Assembly (NCBI GenBank): GCA_023231105.1
Contig: JALNWB010000005.1
Location: 1 to 55,484, forward strand
From: Ignavibacteriaceae bacterium
GTDB lineage: Bacteria; Bacteroidota; Ignavibacteria; Ignavibacteriales; Ignavibacteriaceae
Length of the DNA stretch: 55,484 nt
Direction of reading: 5' to 3'
Both the position numbers and the translations under genes were made by a program. A model generated the notes under the pieces. It saw only the letters and a program-made list of their open reading frames with translations. It did not search any database and had not been told where the DNA came from. Below, one piece after another: positions 17,361 through 25,690 of this stretch (position 1 is its first letter; the number at the start of each line of letters is the position of its first letter).

Positions 17361-18326
17361 ATGAGTACAATTAATCTGAGTAATAAGAAAATCGATCTCT
17401 CTATTGTCATCATAAATTACAATTTGGCAAAGGAGATTGAAAGCTGTCTTAGCAGCCTACTTAATGAAATTGATATGCCAAAGCGTATTGAATATGAGAT
17501 TATTATCGTAGATAATAATTCCCCCGATAAAGGATTACCTGAGACAGAAAAAAATTTTAAGAGAGACAATATTTATTTTTACTATTTAGATGAAAATGTA
17601 GGTTTTGGTAAAGGGTGTAATTACGGTTTTTCAAAAACATCGGGTAAGTATATTTGCTTTTTGAATCCGGATACACTAATTACAGAAGATATTTTTTCGC
17701 CAATAATAAGTCTGTTCGAAAGCGACAAATCGATTGGAATTATTGGTCCCAAGCAGCAAGAAAGACCTCCATTTTTTGATTTCTCTGCGGGCTTTTATCC
17801 GAATATTGTTTTTGAATTATTTAATTTGATTGGAATAGGTGTCTTTTTTGAAGGATTTGTTGTTTCTTTGTATTCAAAGTTAAAGAGAAACGAAGTTTTA
17901 AAAGTCGATTGGATTTTGGGAGCTGCCATTTTTATAAAATCTGAATTATTCAAAGAAATTAATGGATTTGATAAAGATTACTTTATGTTCTATGAGGAAG
18001 TTGATCTTTGTAAGAGAGTCTCCAATAAAGGTCTCAAAATTATTTATTACCCCCAATTAAGAATTCACCATATTGGCAGTGTATCAGGCAAAAAAGATTA
18101 TAGCTTATACACAATTAGAACATATTCTAGTAAATTTCTTTATATTTCAAAACATTATGAAGGATTATATAAATCAGTAATGAGGTTTCTAATACAACTT
18201 CAACTGTTTTCTCAAATTTTTATTTGGGCAATTTTATTTCCAGCAAATAAACAAAAATCCAAACAAAAAATAGATGCATTTTTTTATTTGCTAAAAACCA
18301 AGGTAAAATATGAACATTGGCATTGA
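17361..18326 (+). CDS. Family 2 glycosyltransferase (rhamnosyltransferase-like)
   Basis: The 321-residue product has the GT-A signature: SIVIINYN (14-21), IIVDNNSPDKG, NVGFGKGCNYG, FLNPDTLI (metal-binding region), FIKSELFKEINGFD and FYEEVDLCKRV. Such enzymes add a nucleotide-sugar-derived residue, often dTDP-rhamnose, to a lipid-linked acceptor; the sugar cannot be read. A C-terminal hydrophobic stretch (residues about 286-303) may bind the membrane. It overlaps the next glycosyltransferase by 17 bases. Confidence 0.9.
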   Translation: MSTINLSNKKIDLSIVIINYNLAKEIESCLSSLLNEIDMPKRIEYEIIIVDNNSPDKGLPETEKNFKRDNIYFYYLDENVGFGKGCNYGFSKTSGKYICFLNPDTLITEDIFSPIISLFESDKSIGIIGPKQQERPPFFDFSAGFYPNIVFELFNLIGIGVFFEGFVVSLYSKLKRNEVLKVDWILGAAIFIKSELFKEINGFDKDYFMFYEEVDLCKRVSNKGLKIIYYPQLRIHHIGSVSGKKDYSLYTIRTYSSKFLYISKHYEGLYKSVMRFLIQLQLFSQIFIWAILFPANKQKSKQKIDAFFYLLKTKVKYEHWH

Positions 18327-19425
18327 TGCAAGACTTTTAGAAAGGAAAATTACCGGCATCGGTCGAATTTTGACGATGCTTTTAAAAGAGTTACCCAAAA
18401 TTGACAAAAAGAACAAATATTTCCTGTTTTCTTATGAAAAACTTACCTTTGATGAGAATGGTTTCTTTACTAATATCTCAACTGTTAAAAGCATAGGATC
18501 TCAAAAATTTTTCGCTCCTTTCTGGATTAATTTTATACTTCCTAAATATCTTAAAAAAAATAAAATTGATCTTTTTTTTTCCATAAATCAAATAATTCCT
18601 CTTATTAGAATAAAAGGGATTAAATATGTTTTTAGCCTTAATGACGTTATTTATAAAGTAAATAATTCATTTCACCCATTTATTTATAGAAAATATTTAC
18701 AGGTTTTCACGTACTTTTCTATCAAAAGTAGTGATTTAATTCTTACTATTTCAGAGTATTCTAAACAAGATATTTTGAAATATTATAAAGTTGACGAAAA
18801 CAAAGTGAAAGTTGTTTACCCTGCTGCAGATAATGAATTTTGTCCTTTGAATCTTCCAGAGAATGAGAAAAATGAAATAAGAAAAACGCTAGGATTACCA
18901 GAGCATGTTGTTCTATATCTTGGTATGATAGAAAATAGAAAAAATATACTTGGAATTTTGCGGATAGCGGATGAAATAAATACCTATAATAAAAACATTA
19001 AATTTCTACTTGCCGGGAAAATAGGTTATGGAGGGGATAAATTACTGGCAGAAATAATGAAAAGAGAGAATGTTATTTATTTAAACGGAGTTGACGACCA
19101 GTTATTAAAAAAATTATATAACATTGCGTCGGTTTTTTTATTCCCTTCATTTTACGAAGGATTTGGCTTTCCTCCACTGGAAGCGATGCAATCGGGTTTG
19201 CCGGTTTTGGTAGCAAATAACACTTCATTAATTGAAATAGTTGGATCTGGTGGAATATTACATGATTCTAATGATTACCATGCTTTTACTGAGGATATTT
19301 TAAAGCTAATTGAAGACAAAGAATTCTCTATGGAGATGAGAACAAGGGGGATTGAAAAAGCAAAAGAATTTAGTATTCAAAATAATGTTAAAGAATTTGT
19401 TGATGCATTTAATTCATTAGAATAA
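18310..19425 (+). CDS. Family 4/1 glycosyltransferase (GT-B)
   Basis: The 371-residue product has a GT-B layout: an N-terminal domain beginning MNIGIDARLL, the linker into LYLGMIENRKN, and the C-terminal donor site EGFGFPPLEAMQSGLPVLV with the conserved E-x7-E. These are retaining enzymes that use nucleotide sugars, often GDP-mannose. It overlaps the preceding glycosyltransferase by 17 bases, so they are co-translated. The next gene (gmd) follows a 146-base gap with its own leader. Confidence 0.91.
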   Translation: MNIGIDARLLERKITGIGRILTMLLKELPKIDKKNKYFLFSYEKLTFDENGFFTNISTVKSIGSQKFFAPFWINFILPKYLKKNKIDLFFSINQIIPLIRIKGIKYVFSLNDVIYKVNNSFHPFIYRKYLQVFTYFSIKSSDLILTISEYSKQDILKYYKVDENKVKVVYPAADNEFCPLNLPENEKNEIRKTLGLPEHVVLYLGMIENRKNILGILRIADEINTYNKNIKFLLAGKIGYGGDKLLAEIMKRENVIYLNGVDDQLLKKLYNIASVFLFPSFYEGFGFPPLEAMQSGLPVLVANNTSLIEIVGSGGILHDSNDYHAFTEDILKLIEDKEFSMEMRTRGIEKAKEFSIQNNVKEFVDAFNSLE

Positions 19426-19571
19426 TTGTTGTTTTTGTCCTGATAATTTTGTGTCTGTTCATTAACTTAGGGTTGAAAATATTTCCCTTGTGGAAAAATC
19501 AAAATCATTTTAAGTGTTACGCTAAACTTTTTAAGCGTCAATTCTTGTAGTTAACTTGAGAGAACAGTTAG
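19426..19571 (+). promoter_or_regulatory. Leader before gmd with a box shared with the locus head
   Basis: The gap contains ATATTTCCCTTGTGG (19479-19493), which folds as TTTCC-cttgt-GGAAA and resembles the 11610-11624 element, and a weaker ACGCT/AGCGT dyad near 19520-19538. This suggests that gmd starts a second transcription unit of the locus. No terminator with a T tract is obvious. Confidence 0.35.
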
Positions 19572-20537
19572 ATGAAAAAGAAAAAAGCATTGATTATTGG
19601 GATTTCAGGACAAGATGGAGCCTATCTTGCCAATCATTTATTAAAGTTGGGTTATGAAATTCATGGTACTTCACGTGATGCTGAACTATCAAATTTTTCT
19701 TCATTGAAACAATTAAATATTTTTGAAAAAATAAAATTGCATTCCATGTCTTTAATAGATTTTAGAAGTGTGATGCAAACAATATTAGAAATCAAACCAG
19801 ATGAGATATATAACTTAGCAGGTCAGACTTCTGTAGGTTTATCATTCTTGCAACCGGTAGAAACACTTGAAAGTATTAGCATAGGGACATTAAATATTTT
19901 AGAAGTAATGAGATTCCATAAATTAGATGCGAAATTTTATAATGCATCTTCAGGCGAATGTTATGGAGAAACAGAAATTATAGGCGCTAACGAGGAATCA
20001 CAATTTAAACCAAGAAGCCCATATGCTGTTGCTAAAGCCGCAGCATTCTGGCAAGTAGCAAATTATCGGGAAGCTTATGGAATATTTGTTTGTTCAGGAA
20101 TATTATTTAATCATGAGTCGCCATTAAGACCACAGCGATTTGTGACACGAAAAATAGTTAAAACCGTATGCGAAATAAAAAAAGGTATTAAGAAGAACTT
20201 AATATTGGGTAATCTAAAAATAAATAGAGATTGGGGTTATGCACCAGAATATGTTGAAGCTATGTTTTCAATGTTACAGCAAGATAAACCGGATGATTTT
20301 ATTATTGCCACGGGGCATACGATAAGTCTTGAAGATTTTACAAAATTAACATTCGACTATTTGGAATTGGAAATGAATGATCATATAATTATTAATGAAA
20401 GTTTGATGCGACCATCTGACATTGTATTTAGCAAAGGGAATCCATCAAAGGCTAACGAAATATTGAAATGGAAAGCAAAAACAAATGTTGAGGAGTTAAT
20501 TAGGATTATGATTCAAAGTGAATTAAGTAATACTTAA
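19572..20537 (+). CDS. gmd: GDP-mannose 4,6-dehydratase
   Basis: The 321-residue short-chain dehydratase has the NADP-binding ISGQDGAYL (11-19), YNLAGQTSVG, SSGECYGE with the catalytic serine/acidic triad position, YAVAK (Tyr-x3-Lys) and FNHESPLRPQRFVTRKI, all Gmd-specific. It converts GDP-mannose to GDP-4-keto-6-deoxymannose, precursor of GDP-fucose, GDP-rhamnose or GDP-perosamine. No reductase (Fcl/Rmd) or aminotransferase (Per) follows in the window, so the sugar's final form must be completed elsewhere or by a gene lost here. Confidence 0.93.
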   Translation: MKKKKALIIGISGQDGAYLANHLLKLGYEIHGTSRDAELSNFSSLKQLNIFEKIKLHSMSLIDFRSVMQTILEIKPDEIYNLAGQTSVGLSFLQPVETLESISIGTLNILEVMRFHKLDAKFYNASSGECYGETEIIGANEESQFKPRSPYAVAKAAAFWQVANYREAYGIFVCSGILFNHESPLRPQRFVTRKIVKTVCEIKKGIKKNLILGNLKINRDWGYAPEYVEAMFSMLQQDKPDDFIIATGHTISLEDFTKLTFDYLELEMNDHIIINESLMRPSDIVFSKGNPSKANEILKWKAKTNVEELIRIMIQSELSNT

Positions 20538-20555
20538 ACTTTAACGGATAATATA

Positions 20556-20681
20556 ATGAAACTTCCATATAGTAATTATTTTTATTTTGAAATGCGAAGT
20601 CATGGAATAGAGCAAGCGAATAAATGTAACATTGGAACACCAGTCGATATATTTATTAAATCATTTAATTCTTTAACCTAA
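20556..20681 (+). CDS. Possible 41-residue open frame between gmd and a glycosyltransferase
   Basis: A complete frame (start MKLPYSNYFYF, end FIKSFNSLT) fills the gap between gmd and the next gene and stops 6 bases before it. There is no strong ribosome site, and I do not recognise the sequence. It could be a tiny real protein, or the remnant of a larger gene, for example one that used the gmd product. It is listed so that it is not lost. Confidence 0.3.
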   Translation: MKLPYSNYFYFEMRSHGIEQANKCNIGTPVDIFIKSFNSLT

Positions 20682-20687
20682 AAAATT

Positions 20688-21497
20688 ATGATGAATAATA
20701 TAGAGTATGATGTCAGTATAGTAATTATTACCTGGAAGATGCGAGATTTATTACAAAAGTGTTTGGACTCAATTTATCAATACACAAAGGAAATCTCTTT
20801 TGAACTAATCCTAATTGATAATTGCTCTAATGATGGTACAGTTGAACTGATCGAACAAAACTTCCCAAACATAAATCTCATAAAAAATAATGAGAACAAA
20901 GGTGTTGCCCCAGCTAGAAACCAAGGGATGAAAATTACTAAGGGTAAGTATATTTTGATTTTAGATGCCGATATGGAATTGACAGAAGATTCTATTTCGC
21001 AAATGTTTAACTTTATCGAAAAGAAAAACAGTTGTGGCATTGTAGGTTGTAAATTGATTGATTCTGGGGGAAAATTACAATATTCATGTAAAAGATTCCC
21101 AACCCTTGCTGCGTTTTTTTTTAGAAGATTAGAAAAATTTTCTTTTATAAGAAATTCCAAGACTTTGAAACAACACACAATGTCAGATTGGGCACACGAT
21201 GAATCCCAAAAAGTTGACTATTTAATTGGTGCATGTCAATTTATAAAACGGAGTGTTATTGAACAGATAGGATATTATGACGATAAAATATTTTACGGTC
21301 CGGAAGATATCGATTATTGTTTAAGGACTTGGCATGCAGGATGGGAAGTTTGGTATTACCCGTTTACTAAAATTTTTCATCATGAACAACGTATCACAAA
21401 ACAAAAATTCTTTTCAAAAATAGCAGTTAAACATTTTTTAGGGATTAATTATTTGTTTAAAAAGTATCAGTGGAAACTTAATCGCTACAATGAATAA
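20688..21497 (+). CDS. Family 2 glycosyltransferase
   Basis: The 269-residue GT-A enzyme shows SIVIITWKMRDLL, LILIDNCSNDGT, NKGVAPARNQG, LILDADMEL in the DxD region and FYGPEDIDYCLR towards the end. The donor sugar is unknown. It overlaps the initiating sugar transferase gene by 8 bases, which supports joint translation. An alternative ATG one codon downstream is possible. Confidence 0.9.
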   Translation: MMNNIEYDVSIVIITWKMRDLLQKCLDSIYQYTKEISFELILIDNCSNDGTVELIEQNFPNINLIKNNENKGVAPARNQGMKITKGKYILILDADMELTEDSISQMFNFIEKKNSCGIVGCKLIDSGGKLQYSCKRFPTLAAFFFRRLEKFSFIRNSKTLKQHTMSDWAHDESQKVDYLIGACQFIKRSVIEQIGYYDDKIFYGPEDIDYCLRTWHAGWEVWYYPFTKIFHHEQRITKQKFFSKIAVKHFLGINYLFKKYQWKLNRYNE

Positions 21498-22893
21498 ATT
21501 AACTGAAAAATATCTCATCCTTCTCGCCGATTTCCTCTCCATTAATCTTGCGTGGATAGTCTTTTTCCATTTCAGAGTAAGTACCGGGATTTTTGATTTA
21601 CTAGTTATGCCGGAGTTCCTTTTCCCGATGCTGGTAGTTTACTTCTATTGGCTGCTGATTTTTTCTTTCGTCGGAATGTATCGCACCTGGTTTGCACTTT
21701 CCCGATTCGATGAAATTTCTACTCTTTTTAAAGCTAATTTCGTTGGTATCTTCCTCCTCTACTTTTTAATTTTATTTGACGATTACACACACGGAGTTTC
21801 TTCGGAAAGTAGATTCCTTATCTTCTTTTATTGGGGATTTTTCTTTCTTTTTGTTTCTACCGGCAGACTTGCCATTCGCAGTTTTCAGAGAAGATTATTA
21901 ATCAACGGTGTTGGCAGAAGGAACGCGCTTCTCGTCGGATTCAACAAGAATGCAAACGAGATTCATGATGAAATTATTAATCATCCGGCGCTCGGTATTG
22001 ATGTTGTCGGTTACATAACTATTGACGCAGAAAATTTTCAAAAAAAATATAAAAATATTAACGTCTTAGGTAATGTTGCTGATATTCCACAAAAAATAGA
22101 CGAACTGCATATTCAAGAAATCATTATTGTGTTGATGAAGTTTTCAGAGGAACTCTTGATTGAAATTATTGGGAAATGCGAAAACAAAAATGTAGGATTA
22201 AAAATCGCTCCCGATTTATACAACATTTTAAGCGGTCAAGCGCGCACAATGCAGCTTTATGGATTTCCGCTCATCGATATAAATCCGCAGCTCATGCCGG
22301 TTTGGGAAGCTAAAGTTAAAAGATTTTTAGACCTCATTTTTGCATTCACTATTCTGTTTTTTACTTCTCCGATAATTTTGTTAACTTCTCTGGCAATAAA
22401 GTTTGATAGCAAAGGTCCGGTTCTTTTTAAGCAAGAACGGTGTGGAATAAACGGAAAGATTTTCAACATCTATAAATTTCGTTCAATGAGACAAGATGCG
22501 GAAAAACATACCGGTCCGGTTTGGTCAACAAAGGATGATCCGCGGATTACACGTGTGGGCAAGTTTGTCCGCAAAGTGCGCATTGACGAGCTTCCTCAGA
22601 TTATAAATATTCTAAAAGGCGAAATGAGTTTAGTTGGACCACGTCCCGAAAGACCTTTTTTTGTTGAAAAATTGTCTCTTGAAATTCCATATTATAAACG
22701 AAGATTGAAAGTCCGCCCCGGTATAACCGGCTGGGCGCAAGTAAAACACAAATATGATGAGTCTGTGGAAGACGTTAAAGAAAAATTGAAATATGATTTA
22801 TTCTATATTGAAAATATGTCGCTCCGGATGGATTTTAAAATTATGTTTAGAACTGTCTTCGTAATGCTTTTTGGAAAAGGACATTTTGACTAA
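21490..22893 (+). CDS. Polyprenyl-phosphate sugar-1-phosphate transferase (WcaJ/WbaP type)
   Basis: The 467-residue product has four to five N-terminal helices (to about residue 125), a CoA-binding-like soluble domain, a re-entrant helix (VKRFLDLIFAFTILF, 276-290), and a complete catalytic module: KFRSM (329-333), the DE dyad in DELPQ (366-370), GEMSLVGPRP, PGITGWAQ and a terminal DFKIMFRTV. It should start repeat-unit synthesis by moving a sugar-1-phosphate to undecaprenyl phosphate at the inner membrane. It overlaps the preceding glycosyltransferase by 8 bases. Confidence 0.94.
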   Translation: MNKLTEKYLILLADFLSINLAWIVFFHFRVSTGIFDLLVMPEFLFPMLVVYFYWLLIFSFVGMYRTWFALSRFDEISTLFKANFVGIFLLYFLILFDDYTHGVSSESRFLIFFYWGFFFLFVSTGRLAIRSFQRRLLINGVGRRNALLVGFNKNANEIHDEIINHPALGIDVVGYITIDAENFQKKYKNINVLGNVADIPQKIDELHIQEIIIVLMKFSEELLIEIIGKCENKNVGLKIAPDLYNILSGQARTMQLYGFPLIDINPQLMPVWEAKVKRFLDLIFAFTILFFTSPIILLTSLAIKFDSKGPVLFKQERCGINGKIFNIYKFRSMRQDAEKHTGPVWSTKDDPRITRVGKFVRKVRIDELPQIINILKGEMSLVGPRPERPFFVEKLSLEIPYYKRRLKVRPGITGWAQVKHKYDESVEDVKEKLKYDLFYIENMSLRMDFKIMFRTVFVMLFGKGHFD

Positions 22894-22976
22894 ATTAGGA
22901 ATGAACAATTACGAATTAGGAATTAATTCCTCTAAATTTTAATTGAATACTGATAACTGAAAACTAAAAACTTTTT
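22894..22976. repeat. Intergenic repeat-like segment with a 14-bp palindrome
   Basis: The gap holds the perfect palindrome AGGAATTAATTCCT (22918-22931) in an otherwise A/T-rich phrase. The end (ACTGATAACTGAAAACT-like) resembles the leader of metF near 2962-2990 (CCGATAACTGACTCCTAATAACTG). These are the sort of low-complexity phrases often repeated between genes in this lineage. Function unknown. Confidence 0.35.
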
Positions 22977-23696
22977 ATGCCAAAAACATTAATCATAATT
23001 CCGACATATAACGAATTAAGCAACATCAATCGGTTGATCCCGGATATACTGGAGCGGCATCCGGCTGATGTTGAAATTCTTGTTGTTGATGATAGTTCAC
23101 CTGATGGGACGGGGAAATACGTTGAAGAATTAAGCACAAAAAACAAAAAAGTTCATATTCTTCATCGCGAAAAAAAAATGGGATTAGGTACTGCATATTG
23201 TGCTGGATTTACTTATGCATTAAAACGCGATTATGATTACATCTTTGAGATGGATGCTGATTATTCACACGATCCGAAAGAGATAAAAAATTTTTTAAAT
23301 GCTATTGAGCATTGCGATTTTGTTGTTGGCAGCCGCTATAAAACCGGGGTAAATGTTGTCAACTGGCCAATGCGACGTTTAATGCTCAGTTGGTTTGCAA
23401 ATAAATATACAAGAGTTATTACCGGGATGCGGATTTCAGATTCTACCGGCGGTTTCAAATGTTTCCGCAGAAAAGTTTTGGAATCAATTGATCTCGATAA
23501 AATAAAATCTAACGGTTATGCCTTTCAAATTGAAATGAACTATAAAGCGATTCATAATGGTTTTAAGTTTTGTGAAGTTCCGATCATTTTTATTGACCGC
23601 CATGCCGGGCATTCTAAAATGTCTAAAAAAATTGTTCGCGAAGCGGTCTTTTTAGTATGGAAACTCCGCTTACGGAGTATATTTCATTTATTATAA
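22977..23696 (+). CDS. Polyprenol monophosphomannose synthase (Dpm1-like)
   Basis: The 239-residue GT2 enzyme has IIPTYNE (7-13), LVVDDSSPDGTG, EMDADYSHDP (DxD), VVGSRY, STGGFKCFRR and GYAFQIEMNY, the pattern of dolichol/polyprenol-phosphate mannose synthases. It has no C-terminal membrane domain, so it is the soluble, Dpm1-like form. It makes polyprenyl-phosphate-mannose, a donor for GT-C membrane transferases; the GT-C protein at 45.7 kb is a conceivable user (inference). The next gene starts 11 bases later with TTG. Confidence 0.9.
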   Translation: MPKTLIIIPTYNELSNINRLIPDILERHPADVEILVVDDSSPDGTGKYVEELSTKNKKVHILHREKKMGLGTAYCAGFTYALKRDYDYIFEMDADYSHDPKEIKNFLNAIEHCDFVVGSRYKTGVNVVNWPMRRLMLSWFANKYTRVITGMRISDSTGGFKCFRRKVLESIDLDKIKSNGYAFQIEMNYKAIHNGFKFCEVPIIFIDRHAGHSKMSKKIVREAVFLVWKLRLRSIFHLL

Positions 23697-23707
23697 AATG
23701 AGTTGAC

Positions 23708-25687
23708 TTGGATCTTTCAATTATCATCGTTAATTATAATGTAAAAGAATTTTTACAAAATCTTCTCACCTCCCTATTTAAAGCCGTTACTAATATATCT
23801 TCGGAAATTATTGTTGTGGATAACGGCTCCGACGACGGCAGCGTTGAATTACTGCGCGAAAAATTCCCCCAAGTTACCCTAATTGCCAATAACGAAAATT
23901 TAGGATTCAGCAAGGCAAACAATCTTGGGCTTAAAATAGCAAAAGGAAAATTTTTACTACTACTCAATCCCGATACAATCGTTCAGGAAGATACATTTGA
24001 AAAGTTGATTAAGTTTTTCAACCAGCATCGAGATGCGGGAATGACAGGATGCAAAATTCTTAATCCCGACGGCACATTGCAGTTAGCTTGTAGAAGAAGT
24101 TTTCCTGGTCCGTGGACATCCTTTTGCAAGGTAAGCGGGTTAAGCGCGTTGTTTCCAAACAGTAAATTATTTGCCCGGTACAATTTGACCTTTATGGATG
24201 AGAATCAGTCTTATGAAGTTGATGCGGTCTCAGGTTCGTTCATGATGGTTCGGCGGGAAGTCTTTGAAAAGATTGGCGGATTGGATGAACAGTTTTTTAT
24301 GTATGGAGAAGATTTAGATTGGTGTTACCGCGTCCAAAAAGCCGGATGGAAAGTTTATTATGTGCATGAAACAACCATTATTCATTATAAAGGGGAAAGC
24401 ACAAAACGAAGCAGTTTGGATGAAACAAAAGTTTTTTACAATGCAATGGATCTTTTCGTAAAGAAGCATTTTGCCTCGTCTTTATTGGTCGAAATCATCC
24501 TTCGATTGGCAATTATTTTCCGGCAGTTGCTTGCATTCCTCGGGAAACAAAAACTTCCGGTAGCGGCGCTTCTCTTAGATTTTCTTTTTTTCGATCTCTC
24601 ATTATTTCTCACGGAAAAACTGTACTCGCATTTTAGAACATGGCGCGGTTTTCCAGAATCAACTTATCTCATTGTTTACACAATTCCTGCCTTTGTTCAA
24701 ATTTTTGTGAACGCAAGTTCCGGCGCATATAAAAAAGAATCGCTCCCGGTTTTTCGGATTTTTCCTGCGTTGCTTTCGGGATTTTTTGTTATTTCTTCTC
24801 TTACTTATTTTTTCAAGGATTTTGCCTATAGCCGCGGTGTTGTTCTTTTAACTTTTATCTTTCTGATTTTTCTGCTAAGCGGATGGCGTATTTTATTCAG
24901 ATTAATTTTCAAAATCGGTTTACCGCAAGTTGATAAAACAATAGTAAAAACGCTGGTAGTCGGAACAACCAAATCATCGCTCGAAATTGCAAAAAAGTTG
25001 AAGGAAAAACCGTCAAGCTACCATGCAATTATCGGGTTGATCTCGGAAACCCGGAAAGAGATTGGAAACCATTTTGGCGCTTTCGAAGTTATTGGCAGTT
25101 TGCAAAACATTCAGAAAGTAATTCGTGAAAAAAAAATAAGCGAAGTAATTTTCCCTTCGGAAGAAGTTTCTTATACTGCAATGATGAGTGCGGTTGCCAA
25201 CTGTCAAAAAGAAAATGTTGAGTTCAAACTTGCCGGTTCAAATCTCGATTTCCTTGTGGGAAAATCTTCAGTATATCTTTTAGAAGATATTCCTTTTATC
25301 GAAATCACTTATAACATTTCGCAAATCGGGCATCGTTTTATCAAAAGAAGTTTTGACTTGTTATTCGGACTTCTCTTGTTATTCACTTTTTATCCGTTTT
25401 TCTTTTTGAAAAAAAATCTTTTAAATAGAAAATCACTTATAATGGATTTCATTTTAGAAATACCGAATGTAGTAAAAGGAAAAATCAGTTTCGTTGGACC
25501 TAAAGAGAATATTGCTTCAAATCTTTTTTTAGGAAAGCGCGGTATTACCGGAATTTGGTTTACCGACTCTGAGAACGAGGAAAACTTAGAAAAATTGAAT
25601 ATATTTTACGCAAAGAATCAAAACATTTGGCTCGATTTGGAATTACTAAGCAAAACATTTTTCTTGCTGCGGGCAAGAAGGAAATAA
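23708..25687 (+). CDS. Glycosyltransferase fused to a degenerate polyprenyl sugar-transferase module
   Basis: The 659-residue product is a fusion. Residues 1-250 form a GT2 enzyme (SIIIVNYN, VDNGSDDGS, LLNPDTIV, YGEDLDWCYRV). Residues 285-400 hold four to five membrane helices, 410-530 a Rossmann-like domain (LVVGTTKSSLEIAKKL), and 544-655 the remains of a sugar-transferase module (KRSFDLLFG, KGKISFVGPKE at 590-600, GITGIW at 612-617). The catalytic KFRSM and DELPQ segments are absent: about 50 residues are missing between the helix and SFVGP, compared with the full enzyme at 21.5 kb. So the GT2 half may be active and the rest a membrane anchor or regulator. TTG is the likely start; the upstream ATG is out of frame. 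Confidence 0.88.
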   Translation: MDLSIIIVNYNVKEFLQNLLTSLFKAVTNISSEIIVVDNGSDDGSVELLREKFPQVTLIANNENLGFSKANNLGLKIAKGKFLLLLNPDTIVQEDTFEKLIKFFNQHRDAGMTGCKILNPDGTLQLACRRSFPGPWTSFCKVSGLSALFPNSKLFARYNLTFMDENQSYEVDAVSGSFMMVRREVFEKIGGLDEQFFMYGEDLDWCYRVQKAGWKVYYVHETTIIHYKGESTKRSSLDETKVFYNAMDLFVKKHFASSLLVEIILRLAIIFRQLLAFLGKQKLPVAALLLDFLFFDLSLFLTEKLYSHFRTWRGFPESTYLIVYTIPAFVQIFVNASSGAYKKESLPVFRIFPALLSGFFVISSLTYFFKDFAYSRGVVLLTFIFLIFLLSGWRILFRLIFKIGLPQVDKTIVKTLVVGTTKSSLEIAKKLKEKPSSYHAIIGLISETRKEIGNHFGAFEVIGSLQNIQKVIREKKISEVIFPSEEVSYTAMMSAVANCQKENVEFKLAGSNLDFLVGKSSVYLLEDIPFIEITYNISQIGHRFIKRSFDLLFGLLLLFTFYPFFFLKKNLLNRKSLIMDFILEIPNVVKGKISFVGPKENIASNLFLGKRGITGIWFTDSENEENLEKLNIFYAKNQNIWLDLELLSKTFFLLRARRK

Positions 25688-25690
25688 AAC

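Noticed and set aside
21490..25687. Duplication of the sugar transferase gene by recent tandem copying
   Set aside because: The second protein's domains align only distantly with the first and have a different N-terminal half, so recent tandem duplication is not supported.
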